64,000 nucleotides of DNA from Rubinisphaera italica. Its GTDB lineage: Bacteria; Planctomycetota; Planctomycetia; Planctomycetales; Planctomycetaceae. The notes under the pieces were generated by a model. It did not search any database and had not been told where the DNA came from. It saw only the letters and a program-made list of their open reading frames with translations. A program made the translations under genes and the position numbers. How positions within the stretch are numbered: position 1 is the first letter of the stretch; every line of letters starts with the position of its first letter. The DNA lies in the NCBI RefSeq assembly GCF_007859715.1, contig NZ_SJPG01000001.1, positions 6,528,001-6,592,000 on the forward strand. Direction: 5' to 3'. Below are positions 27,559 to 36,249 of this stretch, one piece after another.

Positions 27559-28419
27559 TCATTGTCTGTGACCGGCAAATCCCGATGAACCAACGCCGAC
27601 GCGACCGGGCATAATTTGTCGAGCAATTTCAATGATCTGCTTTCGATACTCGATTGTAACTGAATTTGGATTGACTTCCCACATGGCCTTGTAGAGCGCA
27701 GTTTTCCGCGTACGATTTCCGTTTCGACTGCCATCACCCCCGATAAAATGATCGATGATCACTCCATCGGCAGCGGTTTCGATCGCCATAAAGAATTGTT
27801 GGGGATGTTCGATGGGTAGTAAAGGGGCGACTGTGACAGTTACGGGTATCCCCATATGTTTGAGAATTTTGCAGGTTTCCAGTCGATTGAAGACACTTGC
27901 GGCAGGCGGGGGCAAACCCTGCAGACGGTCGTAGTCGGATTCAATCGAAACATGGACTCTCAGGTCGATCACCTGCTTGAGTCGTTTAATCTGCTCCAAT
28001 ACGTTCAGAATCCCAGTGGAATGGGTTTGCAGGATGAGCTGATCGGGCGGAAAGACGAGCATTGCTTCAAGTAATGATTTTGTGATGCCGAATCGCTTTT
28101 CCTGAGGGACAAAAGGATCCGTTGAGCTGGAACAGAAGATCGAGAACGCACGTTGGCTCCGATGAGCCCAGCTTTGTTCCCTTTGAGCGGTTTTCAGATA
28201 GATCTCCGCGGCATTGGTCCGGACTTCCAGAAAACTCCCCCAGTCACGACCTCTGGTGACAAAAGGATTGTGTTGCACATAGCAGCCGACTCCACAAAGC
28301 GAGTTCCCAAAACTGCAACCGCGGTATGGCTGGAGAGAATGTGTCGAGATTTCTGTCAAATAGCCTGAGCAGCGAGTCAAGATCTGCTTCACAGTGGTTT
28401 GCGAAATCGTTATCGACAT
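27559..28419 (-). CDS. Radical SAM protein with atypical Cys spacing (SPL-like)
   Basis: A 286-residue radical SAM protein. The cluster motif is YRGCSFGNSLCGVGCYVQHN near residues 33-52, giving Cys-x6-Cys-x3-Cys instead of the common Cys-x3-Cys-x2-Cys. The following FSIFCSSSTDPFVPQEKRFGITKSLLEAM block matches the SPL/Rv2578c branch ('STDpYqPxE..'), where the Thr-Asp-Pro motif is typical. These proteins bind a 4Fe-4S cluster and cleave S-adenosylmethionine to make a radical. The substrate is unknown. It is followed by an ECF sigma gene 18 bases away. Confidence 0.85.
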   Translation of the reverse strand: MSITISQTTVKQILTRCSGYLTEISTHSLQPYRGCSFGNSLCGVGCYVQHNPFVTRGRDWGSFLEVRTNAAEIYLKTAQREQSWAHRSQRAFSIFCSSSTDPFVPQEKRFGITKSLLEAMLVFPPDQLILQTHSTGILNVLEQIKRLKQVIDLRVHVSIESDYDRLQGLPPPAASVFNRLETCKILKHMGIPVTVTVAPLLPIEHPQQFFMAIETAADGVIIDHFIGGDGSRNGNRTRKTALYKAMWEVNPNSVTIEYRKQIIEIARQIMPGRVGVGSSGFAGHRQ

Positions 28420-28783
28420 GCGCCAGGTTCTACAATCCCTAAAATCGGTACGAACTCACATGTGATTCTCTGCTCAAACGAGAATCGGAAAAAGATCATT
28501 GTGACTGCTCGTACGGTCTTTCATGTTGAAGGCACACTGGGGAAATGTTGCGTTTTGGCAACAGCCCTGGTGCATTCAGGCAGCAATTCATGCCAGGAAA
28601 AGATTTCCTTTCATCATTGCTGAATTCCTCCGCGGAGTCTATCGGAAACCGGACTGATCACATGGTTTCCCAATGAAAGCGATTTTCCCTGTGACACCCC
28701 TCTCATTCACGATGAGATTTGGGGTTCTTCCATCCTGATTCCAATTACTGAACGAAAAATTAAAAAATTTAAGGTGCCCTGTT
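28420..28783. other. Intergenic region between divergent genes
   Basis: No gene or strong repeat is seen in these 364 bases. They must hold promoters of the radical SAM gene (minus) and the first pilin-like gene (plus). AAGGTG lies seven bases before the pilin-like ATG. Confidence 0.4.
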
Positions 28784-29113
28784 ATGTTTAAAGCATTAAT
28801 GAATGATGAATCTGGTTTCATCGTCTCTGCAGAACTCGTCCTCATTGCAACGATTCTCGTCATCGGACTGATCGTCGGATTGAGCTCAATTCAGCATGCC
28901 GTTGTTGCAGAATTGAATGATGTTGGCGATGCCATCGGAAGCTTAAACCAGTCGTATTGCTTCACCGGATTCTCGAAGCAGAAAAGCTTCAGCGGTGGAC
29001 TCGCTGCTTACACACGCGGATCTTCATTCGTAGACTCCGTTGATGATTGCGACAATGATCAGTGCGACATCTCCTGCGATGCACCAGTCAGCGAAGGCCC
29101 TAAATCGAATTAG
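28784..29113 (+). CDS. Small pilin-like surface protein, copy 1
   Basis: A 109-residue protein. A short N-terminal segment ends in Gly-Phe and leads into a hydrophobic helix (residues 12-35, with Glu following Gly by seven positions), as in Flp-like pilins. The following 20 residues and the helix are identical to those of copy 2 at 29597-29938. The C-terminal third is polar with a Cys-containing DDCDNDQCDISCD motif. Conserved starts with AAGGTGCCCTG upstream occur in both genes. Planctomycetes have many such small proteins. A processed, exported and perhaps assembled function is inferred from the architecture. Confidence 0.8.
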   Translation: MFKALMNDESGFIVSAELVLIATILVIGLIVGLSSIQHAVVAELNDVGDAIGSLNQSYCFTGFSKQKSFSGGLAAYTRGSSFVDSVDDCDNDQCDISCDAPVSEGPKSN

Positions 29114-29596
29114 GGTCAACAGCTACTTGCTAAGACTAAAAATGCTAAGCCGTGTGAGCCTTTGTTCATGCGGCTTTTTGAATTTGGAACATGGGTTCAT
29201 CAAAATGCCCATTCTTCCCAATTTTCTATTAATGATAATTTTGATGATTAAGCATATTGTACCTGGTTGGTTCTCTGGTAAACTAACAGGCGATTCAAAG
29301 GCTGGTTGCTATTCTGCGACTTGTTTTGATCGAATGCGGGTCATTGCAGTGACTGATGGAAATGAGCCTCCATTCTTTACTGTTGCACTCTGCAGTTCAG
29401 GTTTGAAGTCGTTCTTGGCCGTTCGACTTTGCTTGGATTTCACTGTTTTTAGTCTGAACTCATGGAACTTTTCTCAATTGATCGAGCCTGAAAATTTGAG
29501 AACCCATGGCCGGATAAAGCAGCAACTTTGGCCAGTTGACGAAATCCAAAACATCTCTCTTTGTAATTAATGTTAAAAAAGAAAAGGTCCCCTGAA
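29114..29596. other. Spacer between twin pilin-like genes
   Basis: No gene is seen. A hairpin-like element (AAGCCG...CGGCTTTTTG, 29142-29180) follows copy 1 and may end its transcription. The last bases (AAAAGGTCCCCTGAA) precede the second start and match the upstream element of copy 1. Confidence 0.45.
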
Positions 29597-29938
29597 ATGC
29601 TAAAAGCATTACTCAATGATGAGGCGGGTTTCATCGTCTCTGCAGAACTGGTGCTCATTGCCACGATTCTGGTCATCGGTTTGATCGTCGGCTTAAGCTC
29701 AATTCAGCACGCCGTTGTCGCTGAACTGAACGATGTTGGCGATGCCATCGGTAGTTTGAATCAGTCGTACCTCTACACCGGATTCTCAAAAGAGAAGAGC
29801 TTCGGTGGCGGTGGTGGAAATGGTGTCGCTGCCTACACTCGTGGGTCAGCATTCAACGATACCGTTGACGACTGCGACAACGATCAGTGCGACATTGCTT
29901 GCGATGTTCCTGTGAACGAAGGTCCGAAACGACGATAA
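29597..29938 (+). CDS. Small pilin-like surface protein, copy 2
   Basis: A 113-residue paralogue of the protein at 28784-29113. The start at 29597 is chosen because it aligns with copy 1 (MxKALxNDE) and has the same AAGGTxCCCTG spacing; an ATG 27 bases upstream adds a Lys-rich leader that copy 1 lacks. The helix and the next 20 residues are identical to copy 1 at the protein level but differ at many synonymous sites, so the pair is old and under strong protein-level constraint. A Gly-rich insert (FGGGGGNG) distinguishes this copy. It ends in an Asp/Cys-rich tail and is followed by a strong hairpin. Confidence 0.8.
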   Translation: MLKALLNDEAGFIVSAELVLIATILVIGLIVGLSSIQHAVVAELNDVGDAIGSLNQSYLYTGFSKEKSFGGGGGNGVAAYTRGSAFNDTVDDCDNDQCDIACDVPVNEGPKRR

Positions 29939-29972
29939 AAGGATTCCCGCTTCGGGATGATTTGTTAAACTG

Positions 29973-30000
29973 AAAGGCCACGGATTTTTCCGTGGCCTTT
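29973..30000 (+). terminator. Hairpin terminator after twin pilin genes
   Basis: AAAGGCCACGGA / TCCGTGGCCTTT, a 12-bp perfect stem with a four-base T loop, followed by CTTCG. It lies 35 bases after the copy 2 stop. The T tail is short, so it may also be a stable stem without full termination strength. Confidence 0.75.
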
Positions 30001-30049
30001 CTTCGTTTCGGAGAAAGAATACATTCCGTCTCATTCCTGATAATTCGCC

Positions 30050-30682
30050 ATGTGTCATACCTTTAATGCTTCTTTGAACACAACCGACCTGATCGACTGG
30101 TTGGAGATCGTGATCAATCGAACTCAGGGCGATCCACATGGCAGTTTCTTTCCGTTATCTTCCATCCCGGCGATTCGCCTGAACCGGTCCGGCGAGCGTG
30201 AGTTGGTCAGTCTGCAATGGGGCTTGCTTCCATTCTGGTGGAAGCCGAATGCTCGCCAGAAAACGGCGAAGGCGTTCCAGCGGATGACCTTCAATGCCCG
30301 CAGTGAAACGATTCATGAGAAACCGACCTATCGCGAGGCATTCAAGCGACGTCGCTGTGTGATTCCAGCGACCAACTTCTATGAGGGCGGTCAACTGTTT
30401 TACCGAACAGACGCAGAATTCCTTTGCCTGGCTGGTTTATGGGAGCATTGGCAATCGCCCGATGGCAATGAGACAATCGAGTCCTGCACGATTGTGACAA
30501 CCGATGCAAACAGTCTGGTGGAGATCTATCATCCTAAGAAAAGGATGCCCGTCATTCTTGAAGATCAGAACGCAATCTCACGCTGGCTCAGTCCCGATTT
30601 GGTCGAACGGGAATCTCTCGAAAACCTGATGCAACCCTTCCCGGCTGATCGCATGTCTCATGAGCGTGCTCCTGAAAAGTGA
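30050..30682 (+). CDS. SRAP (YedK/HMCES-type) abasic-site protein
   Basis: A 210-residue SOS response-associated peptidase-family protein. Cys2, exposed after removal of Met1, is the residue that forms a thiazolidine crosslink with abasic sites in single-stranded DNA. Supporting motifs are LQWGLLPFWW, MTFNARSETI, RRCVIPATNFYEG (with the conserved Glu) and IYHPKKRMPVIL (His). The N-terminus reads MCHTF, where MCGRF is more usual. The protein protects abasic sites at replication forks and self-cleaves. It converges on mreD with only four bases between the stop codons. Confidence 0.92.
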   Translation: MCHTFNASLNTTDLIDWLEIVINRTQGDPHGSFFPLSSIPAIRLNRSGERELVSLQWGLLPFWWKPNARQKTAKAFQRMTFNARSETIHEKPTYREAFKRRRCVIPATNFYEGGQLFYRTDAEFLCLAGLWEHWQSPDGNETIESCTIVTTDANSLVEIYHPKKRMPVILEDQNAISRWLSPDLVERESLENLMQPFPADRMSHERAPEK

Positions 30683-30686
30683 GCAT

Positions 30687-31214
30687 TTACTCAAATTGAA
30701 ACGATCCCTTATGGGCTGGACGAAACAATGAAAGTATCCCTGCATACAGTATTGAGAGTAACAACCACATTCCACCAGTGATCAGGACTGCCTGTCCGGC
30801 TTCAAAGAATTCACCTCCTGAAGAGTGCGACTGTTCCACTCGAATCAAACTCGTCAGGTGGCAAATCAGGATCCACAGTGTATTCGCCAGAATCACACTT
30901 CCTAATCCCCGCCACACCCAGGAAACAGAACGAATTCTTGACAAGTTCACACTCACTAACGCAGTCGCTGATGTTGCGACCATCATTGTTCCCAGCGGAA
31001 AATGCCCAAGTCCTTCCCCCGCCAGCCCAACACAGACAAACGCCAGTGCAGTCAAGGTCGCAGAGCATGTCAGACTGAGAGTGGTCAAGACAATTAAGAG
31101 CAATCCGCTATTTTGCAGTGATGACTCGGCTCGTCCTGTGAATAAAGTCAGTGCGAACATCGTGACAACCATCAGTAGGAGAATCGGAGTCAGCAGATTG
31201 AGTATGATTTTCAT
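30687..31214 (-). CDS. mreD: MreD-like rod-shape membrane protein
   Basis: A 175-residue polytopic protein with about five transmembrane helices, starting at the ATG at 31214, where TTGGAG precedes by seven bases; the 12-base spacing to the mreC stop suggests translational coupling. MreD is poorly conserved, and the assignment comes mainly from position directly after mreC and from hydrophobicity. It is thought to work with MreB and MreC to place peptidoglycan synthesis along the cell side wall. Convergent with the SRAP gene four bases beyond its stop. Confidence 0.72.
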   Translation of the reverse strand: MKIILNLLTPILLLMVVTMFALTLFTGRAESSLQNSGLLLIVLTTLSLTCSATLTALAFVCVGLAGEGLGHFPLGTMMVATSATALVSVNLSRIRSVSWVWRGLGSVILANTLWILICHLTSLIRVEQSHSSGGEFFEAGQAVLITGGMWLLLSILYAGILSLFRPAHKGSFQFE

Positions 31215-31226
31215 TCGAGTCTCCAA

Positions 31227-32168
31227 TTACTCTTTAGGCATTGCGGCAATGCGTTCGGGGGAAATTTGCTGAGAGAGAATCAGAACTTGCCGCGAACTTT
31301 CTGCTTCGGTAATCGGCTCGACATCAATCTCCCAGAACGGACTGTTCGTTTTCACTTCCGCTCGAACAACACGCCCCAGAACCAGGGGTTGTTCCCAGGT
31401 TTGTTCAGGATCGTTCAGCACCACAAAATCTCCCTGGCTGATCGGAGCTGTGTTTTCGACATATTTCAACTCACATAATTCTGCTCCGGTACCGTGCAGA
31501 CTCCCAGCAGGTATCTGCTCGGACTGCGATGACTTGTCCGTTTTCAAAATCTGAACAGGACAGCGAAATTCGGGATGAGTGATAGATCGGTATGCGCTGC
31601 TCCAGCGGCCAACCGCAGAGACCTGTCCGACGATGGCTCTCCCAGCCAGAACCAGATCGTCGGGATGAATTTTTGCATCCGCTCCCAAATCGAGCAATGG
31701 CTGCTCGGCTTTGAGAATCCAGTCTTGCTCCCGGACGTTGTGGGAGGTCCCCGCATCGACCCATTCGCCTGATCTCCAACGTTCTTCGAGCGATCCACTC
31801 ATGCGGCGAGCTTCAATCAATCGAGGTTGAAACAGACTCTGAGAAGTCTCTGCCGGCAACTTCTGGTTTTGATCATTCAGCAACGATTTCAATGCGAGAA
31901 CCTGTCGTTCCAACCGTGAAAGTTCTTCACTGCTTTCTGAGACCTCTTCATTCTTTTCACTGGTCGAGGTCGCAGCATTGCCTCGAAAATTGCTCAGAAA
32001 TGTTTCGACTGGTAACGTTCCAGCAAAACGGGCAACAGGGGCAAAACCATCTCGCAGTTGTCGGCGGATTTCGACTCGCTGAACTTCCGGCAGCACAGCA
32101 GCAACACAACCGAGCAGCATCCAGCTGGTTAGTATAAGAATCGCTCTGGTCTGGTCACGATGATTCAT
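31227..32168 (-). CDS. mreC: Rod-shape-determining protein MreC
   Basis: A 313-residue protein with one N-terminal transmembrane helix (about residues 10-27), a coiled-coil segment rich in Glu/Leu near 85-110 and a beta-barrel-like periplasmic domain (about 130-300) with the GRAIVGQVSAVGRWSSAYRSITHPEFRCPVQI pattern of MreC. It links the MreB filaments to the peptidoglycan synthases. It is the middle gene of mreB-mreC-mreD on the minus strand; the gap to mreB is 94 bases and contains a TCAGGC-type repeat. Confidence 0.88.
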   Translation of the reverse strand: MNHRDQTRAILILTSWMLLGCVAAVLPEVQRVEIRRQLRDGFAPVARFAGTLPVETFLSNFRGNAATSTSEKNEEVSESSEELSRLERQVLALKSLLNDQNQKLPAETSQSLFQPRLIEARRMSGSLEERWRSGEWVDAGTSHNVREQDWILKAEQPLLDLGADAKIHPDDLVLAGRAIVGQVSAVGRWSSAYRSITHPEFRCPVQILKTDKSSQSEQIPAGSLHGTGAELCELKYVENTAPISQGDFVVLNDPEQTWEQPLVLGRVVRAEVKTNSPFWEIDVEPITEAESSRQVLILSQQISPERIAAMPKE

Positions 32169-32202
32169 GAAGGAAAATCTTAGAGGTTTTCAGAATGTGT
32201 CG

Positions 32203-32220
32203 GTCAGGCTGTGCCTGACG
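32203..32220. repeat. TCAGGC-TGT-GCCTGA palindromic repeat
   Basis: The hairpin GTCAGGC-TGT-GCCTGAC lies between mreB and mreC. The related word appears at 41690-41709, 12129-12148 and 8083-8116, so it is a dispersed family. Confidence 0.75.
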
Positions 32221-32262
32221 AAATAAGACGCTAAATGGAAATCACATCAGACTGTAGGTTGT

Positions 32263-33312
32263 TTACAAATTCCCACTGTCCGACATCAACACATGCTTCC
32301 ATTGATTGAGATGTTCCAGGCAAATCGCCGTGCCTCGGGCGGCAGTCGTTGTGGGATCGTCATCGATGCGAACGGGGATTCCCAGAAACTCACTGAGATA
32401 CTGATCCACTCCCCGCAACAAGGCTCCGCCGCCGGTGAGAACGACACCAGTTTGCGCCAAATCTGAAATCAACTCGGGTGGACACTGCTCGATGGTCTCT
32501 CTCAGACAGGCGGCAATTTCTTCAAGGATGCGGACAAGAACTTCGCGGATTTCTTCGCTGGTCACAATCGCTTTTCGAGGCACACCGCTGACCAGATCGA
32601 GTCCACGAACTTCGAGAGCATCTTCCTGCGGAAGTCTCCAGGCAGAACCGAGTTCCATTTTGACACGTTCTGCGGTTTGTAATCCGATTTTCAGCGAGTA
32701 CTGACGACGCAGATATTCGACAATCGCATGATCAAAATGCTCTCCGGCTACCCGCGAGGATTTACTGACAACAATATCTCCCAGACTGAGCACAGCCGCT
32801 TCAGTTGTTCCACCGCCTAAGTCGCAAATCATCGAGGCAATCGGCTCGGAAATCGGCATCCCAGCTCCAATCGCAGCGGCTCGGGCTTCTTCAATCAAAT
32901 AGACTTTGCCCGCTCCAGATCGTTCTGCACTGTGAAAAACCGCTCGCTTTTCAACGGGCGATATTCGGCCAGGAACTGCGATGACTGTTTTCGGTCGTAA
33001 TAAATGCTTGCCGCCAGTCGCCTTGCGGACAAAATATTTGAGCATCGCTTCACAGAGTTTGAAGTCGGTAATTACGCCTTCAGAAAGTGGCCGGACTGCA
33101 GAAATGGTATCTGGAGTGCGCCCCAGCATCTGGCGAGCCAGTTTGCCAACCGCTGTGCCTCGCCCCAGAATGCGACGGGAATCCCGAGCCAGCGCTACGA
33201 CCGACGGTTCATTCACAACAATACCGCTCCCCAGAACTGCGATCAAAGTATTCGCAGTGCCGAGGTCGATCCCCAAACCCGGGGAAATCCAGCTATTGAA
33301 GTGCCGCAGCAT
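32263..33312 (-). CDS. mreB: Rod-shape-determining protein MreB
   Basis: A 349-residue actin-fold protein, start at 33312 matching the family N-terminus (GLGIDLGTANTLIAV, phosphate 1). Phosphate 2 (ICDLGGGTTEAAVLSLG) and the adenosine motif (VVLTGGGALLRGVDQYL) are intact. MreB polymerises under the membrane and guides wall synthesis. Many planctomycetes lack FtsZ and have reduced wall systems, so an mreBCD set is of interest. It leads a minus-strand operon with mreC and mreD. Confidence 0.96.
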   Translation of the reverse strand: MLRHFNSWISPGLGIDLGTANTLIAVLGSGIVVNEPSVVALARDSRRILGRGTAVGKLARQMLGRTPDTISAVRPLSEGVITDFKLCEAMLKYFVRKATGGKHLLRPKTVIAVPGRISPVEKRAVFHSAERSGAGKVYLIEEARAAAIGAGMPISEPIASMICDLGGGTTEAAVLSLGDIVVSKSSRVAGEHFDHAIVEYLRRQYSLKIGLQTAERVKMELGSAWRLPQEDALEVRGLDLVSGVPRKAIVTSEEIREVLVRILEEIAACLRETIEQCPPELISDLAQTGVVLTGGGALLRGVDQYLSEFLGIPVRIDDDPTTTAARGTAICLEHLNQWKHVLMSDSGNL

Positions 33313-33497
33313 GAAAGTGCCGACTGTAAAGGTGCTATTCTGACGAGAACTGTCGGAATGTACTTCCAATACAGCATTTACAGCAAGAGCGAGTTGGAGA
33401 AGGGGGAGGAACGCGAAGGGCGAAAGGAGGAAGGCCTGTCAAAATACAGGGAAGAGTTAAGCATTCTCATCACTAGCCACTTTCCTCTGGCCACTCA

Positions 33498-33839
33498 TTA
33501 AATGTCCAAATCGAGAAACTGGCCGACCATTTGATCAGTATCAGGGATACGTTTTTCGGCTTTCAGACGATCCAGATTAGCCCTTGCTTCTTCATGGGGA
33601 TCGGCTGGTTCGTGATGTTCATGTGGAGCATCGCGGCCGTCGGCATCGCGGTCACTTTCAAGCGAAGTTTCTCCAACATCCTCACTTTGATGGGAGGTCA
33701 ATGCGTTGAGAGAATCCTTAAAGTCTTGACCAGCCTGAGCTTTTGTCGCTTCGTTCTGTCCTGGCCGATTTTGCTGACCGCCGCTAACCGAACTGGCGAT
33801 CAACGGGAAACTAGCACTTGTAAATCCGATCTGACTCAT
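33498..33839 (-). CDS. Small charged protein of unknown function
   Basis: A 113-residue protein starting at the ATG at 33839, which has GGGGAG nine bases upstream. The N-terminus is a short Ser/Phe-rich segment (SQIGFTSASFPLIASSVSG), then a Gln/Asn-rich stretch, and then an extremely acidic, His-rich helix region (DADGRDAPHEHHEPADPHEEARANLDRLKAEKR). It is probably disordered. There is no recognised domain. A stem-loop lies 33 bases upstream. I see no partner. Confidence 0.65.
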   Translation of the reverse strand: MSQIGFTSASFPLIASSVSGGQQNRPGQNEATKAQAGQDFKDSLNALTSHQSEDVGETSLESDRDADGRDAPHEHHEPADPHEEARANLDRLKAEKRIPDTDQMVGQFLDLDI

Positions 33840-33871
33840 AATGACCACTCCCCGTTATTGGAAGCTCAGTG

Positions 33872-33901
33872 AAATCAGCCTGCTTACTTACAGGCTGATT
33901 T
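33872..33901. other. Perfect 11-bp hairpin between recJ and the small gene
   Basis: AAATCAGCCTG and CAGGCTGATTT with an eight-base loop. It is between recJ (minus strand, ending at 34099) and the small gene below, and could terminate recJ transcription, although no T-run follows on that strand. Confidence 0.6.
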
Positions 33902-34067
33902 TCAATATCACTCGTAAAGCGAGTGAAGTTTTGCATTTGGAAAAGATGCGAGGGGTCAATCAAAAGTATGTCAATTATCGTTAACATCGACTCATATCAG
34001 CTGATACTTGAGGCAATTTGGGAAAGATTTAACGATTATGCGGATTCCTTCAGATACGACGTCTTCA

Positions 34068-34092
34068 TGCAGACAGGCTGGAAGCCTGTCCT
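34068..34092. repeat. GACAGGCT-GGA-AGCCTGTC hairpin
   Basis: AGACAGGCT / AGCCTGTCCT pairs around GGA, followed by TACTTTTTC on the plus strand. It lies right after the recJ stop. A related word (TAGGACAGGC...GCCTGG) occurs at 61047-61072. Confidence 0.6.
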
Positions 34093-34098
34093 ACTTTT

Positions 34099-35856
34099 TC
34101 AATTCACCGCAGAGAGGGCTTCGTCTGGTTTCCAGTCGATGATGTGCAGTTCGACATTTTCGCGGCCGCGGAATTCATTGATGATCGGTTTGAAGCAGAC
34201 GGAAATCCGCTCTCCTGCGTTTTCCATTTCCTCGGCCCAATCGCCGCGACCGAAGGAAATGGCTCGTAAAATACACCCATAATGCTTAAGCCGCACTGCG
34301 AGATGGCGGCCTCCTTCGCCCATCGTTTTCGGCTTTTCTGCGAGTTCCAGTCCTGTCGAAACAAAAACCGGACGTTCATTCTCGCAACCAAACGGGCCGA
34401 GAAATTCCAGTTCGCGAATCGATTTCACGGTCAATTCCGCCAGTGTCACTTCGGCATCAATTCGCCGCGGGACCGATTCCTCAGCCGATTCGACCAGTTT
34501 GGCATTCTCGCATAGTTGTTCCCGAAATTGATCGATTTGTCTCTGTTTCACCCGCAAACCAATCGCGGCTGCATGTCCACCAAACGATTCCAGTAGATCG
34601 GTGCATGTGGAAACCGCTTCATGCAGATTTGTTCCGGCAAAGGAACGACCGGATCCCTGACCAATGCCTGTATTGGAATTGATGGCGATGAGAATCGTCG
34701 GTTTTTCAAACTGCTCGGCGATCCGGCTGGCGACAATTCCGATCACCCCCGGATGCCAGTCATTATGTCCAATAACCAGACAGGGTTGGTCGAGCCATTC
34801 GGGATGATTCTGAATTTCTTCGCGAGCATGTTTGAGGATTTTTCGCTCGACGGTTTGTCGCTGTTTATTGAGTCCATCCAGATAGGTCGCCAGTTGCGAG
34901 GCACGATCGGTTTGATTTGTCGTCAATAATTCGACCGCAAGGCGGGCTTGTCCCAAACGACCGGCAGCGTTTAAGCGTGGAGAAAGCCCAAAACCGATAT
35001 CCTCGGCTGTCAGCGATGCCTTGCCCATGAGGCCAATTTCTTTCATCAGCGCTGCCAGACCAACCCCGGCCTGCTGTTGCAGTGTTTCGAGTCCGTACTT
35101 GACGATCAATCGATTTTCACCGACGAGCGGAACAACATCGGCGACCGTTCCCAGCATCGTCAGGCCAACGGCCATTTTGAGGAAGTTTCGCATCCGTGCG
35201 TCTGAGCGTTCTCCATCGCCGAGACGTTTACTGACTGCCCAGGCGAGTTTGAACGCCACGCCGGCTCCGCATAAATGCGGGAAAGCCCGAGAGTCCTCAC
35301 CGATCCGGGGGTGCACAAGAATTTTTGCCGCCGGGAGTTCATCGGGAATGGTGTGGTGATCGGTAATGATCAAATCCAGTCCCAACTCTTTCGCCAATGC
35401 CGCCTCTTCAACACTGGAGATACCGCAATCGACCGTGACAACAAGCCGCGTTGGATCTTCGTTATGCAGTTCCCGAAGGGCTTCACAGTTCAGGCCATAA
35501 CCTTCTTCGAGTCGGCAGGGAATGTAGTAATCGACAACTCCGCCAGCCTGGCTAATGCAATGAAACAGAATGGACGTCGACGTCATTCCGTCGACATCGT
35601 AATCCCCGTAGATGGTGATGCGTCGTTTATTTCGAATCGCAGTGACAATTTCATCAGCCGCTTCGGTCACACCGGGAACCAGCTCAGGCTCCTGAAGGGT
35701 TTTCAGTTTTGCTGATAGAAAATCTTTCGCATCCTCGGGCTGATTCATGCCGCGGGAGATTAAAACCTGAGCCAGTAAGGTCGAGCTGCGAATATTTCGC
35801 GCCAACGATTCAACGAGTCCGGTATCGTGACTGACAAACTGCCATTCCCGTGGCAT
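34099..35856 (-). CDS. recJ: Single-stranded-DNA-specific exonuclease RecJ
   Basis: A 585-residue RecJ, a 5'-to-3' exonuclease on single-stranded DNA that works in recombination and mismatch repair. The DHH-family active site is GDYDVDG at residues 84-90, DCGISS near 143-148 and ITDHH at 164-168, with the later HPRIG / CGAGVAFKL blocks. The C-terminal DHHA1 domain carries [11 protein letters not shown] and GGHAAAIGL, and an OB-fold-like end. The start is firm: AGGAGG seven bases before ATG. Length is standard. Upstream is a degenerate copy of the AAGCACGAAGC inverted repeat. Confidence 0.96.
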   Translation of the reverse strand: MPREWQFVSHDTGLVESLARNIRSSTLLAQVLISRGMNQPEDAKDFLSAKLKTLQEPELVPGVTEAADEIVTAIRNKRRITIYGDYDVDGMTSTSILFHCISQAGGVVDYYIPCRLEEGYGLNCEALRELHNEDPTRLVVTVDCGISSVEEAALAKELGLDLIITDHHTIPDELPAAKILVHPRIGEDSRAFPHLCGAGVAFKLAWAVSKRLGDGERSDARMRNFLKMAVGLTMLGTVADVVPLVGENRLIVKYGLETLQQQAGVGLAALMKEIGLMGKASLTAEDIGFGLSPRLNAAGRLGQARLAVELLTTNQTDRASQLATYLDGLNKQRQTVERKILKHAREEIQNHPEWLDQPCLVIGHNDWHPGVIGIVASRIAEQFEKPTILIAINSNTGIGQGSGRSFAGTNLHEAVSTCTDLLESFGGHAAAIGLRVKQRQIDQFREQLCENAKLVESAEESVPRRIDAEVTLAELTVKSIRELEFLGPFGCENERPVFVSTGLELAEKPKTMGEGGRHLAVRLKHYGCILRAISFGRGDWAEEMENAGERISVCFKPIINEFRGRENVELHIIDWKPDEALSAVN

Positions 35857-36249
35857 GGGATTTCCTCCTGCAGCAAATGCATTTGCTGTCTGGTTGATCT
35901 CTTAGATATATGAATTACAAGCACGAAGCGCAAGCGAGTGAGTCGCTTCGAGTGGTTCCTACACTTTAGCTTCCGCTTAGTGCTTGTATTTGTTGGATGG
36001 TATCCGATTCGAGTACTGGAATTCAATTCGCTAATTATCAAGGCATTCATTTGGTCAGTTCATGTATAACCAGTTCCATTTCGAACCGATTGACAATCCA
36101 ATGCGGTTACTCAACAATATATTTACGCTTTTTGTTGCGTTCATATGTCTGAGCAGCTTCACAACGGATGCTACCTGCCTTCTCAGCGAATCAGCATTCT
36201 CAAAATTAAACCTCACTCCATTTGATCATAAATTTATCGGGAGCTTACT
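35857..36249. repeat. Degenerate 28-bp inverted repeat (family copy 1)
   Basis: Left arm TACAAGCACGAAGCGCAAGC (35916-35935) is followed by GAGTG, and the right arm (35962-35988) reads CACTTTAGCTTCCGCTTAGT then GCTTGTA. The arms no longer match in the middle. Perfect or near-perfect copies lie at 44531-44605 and 53021-53088. The region separates recJ (minus) from the large cytochrome gene (plus), so this is the only copy between divergent genes. No gene is seen in the 393 bases. Confidence 0.75.
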
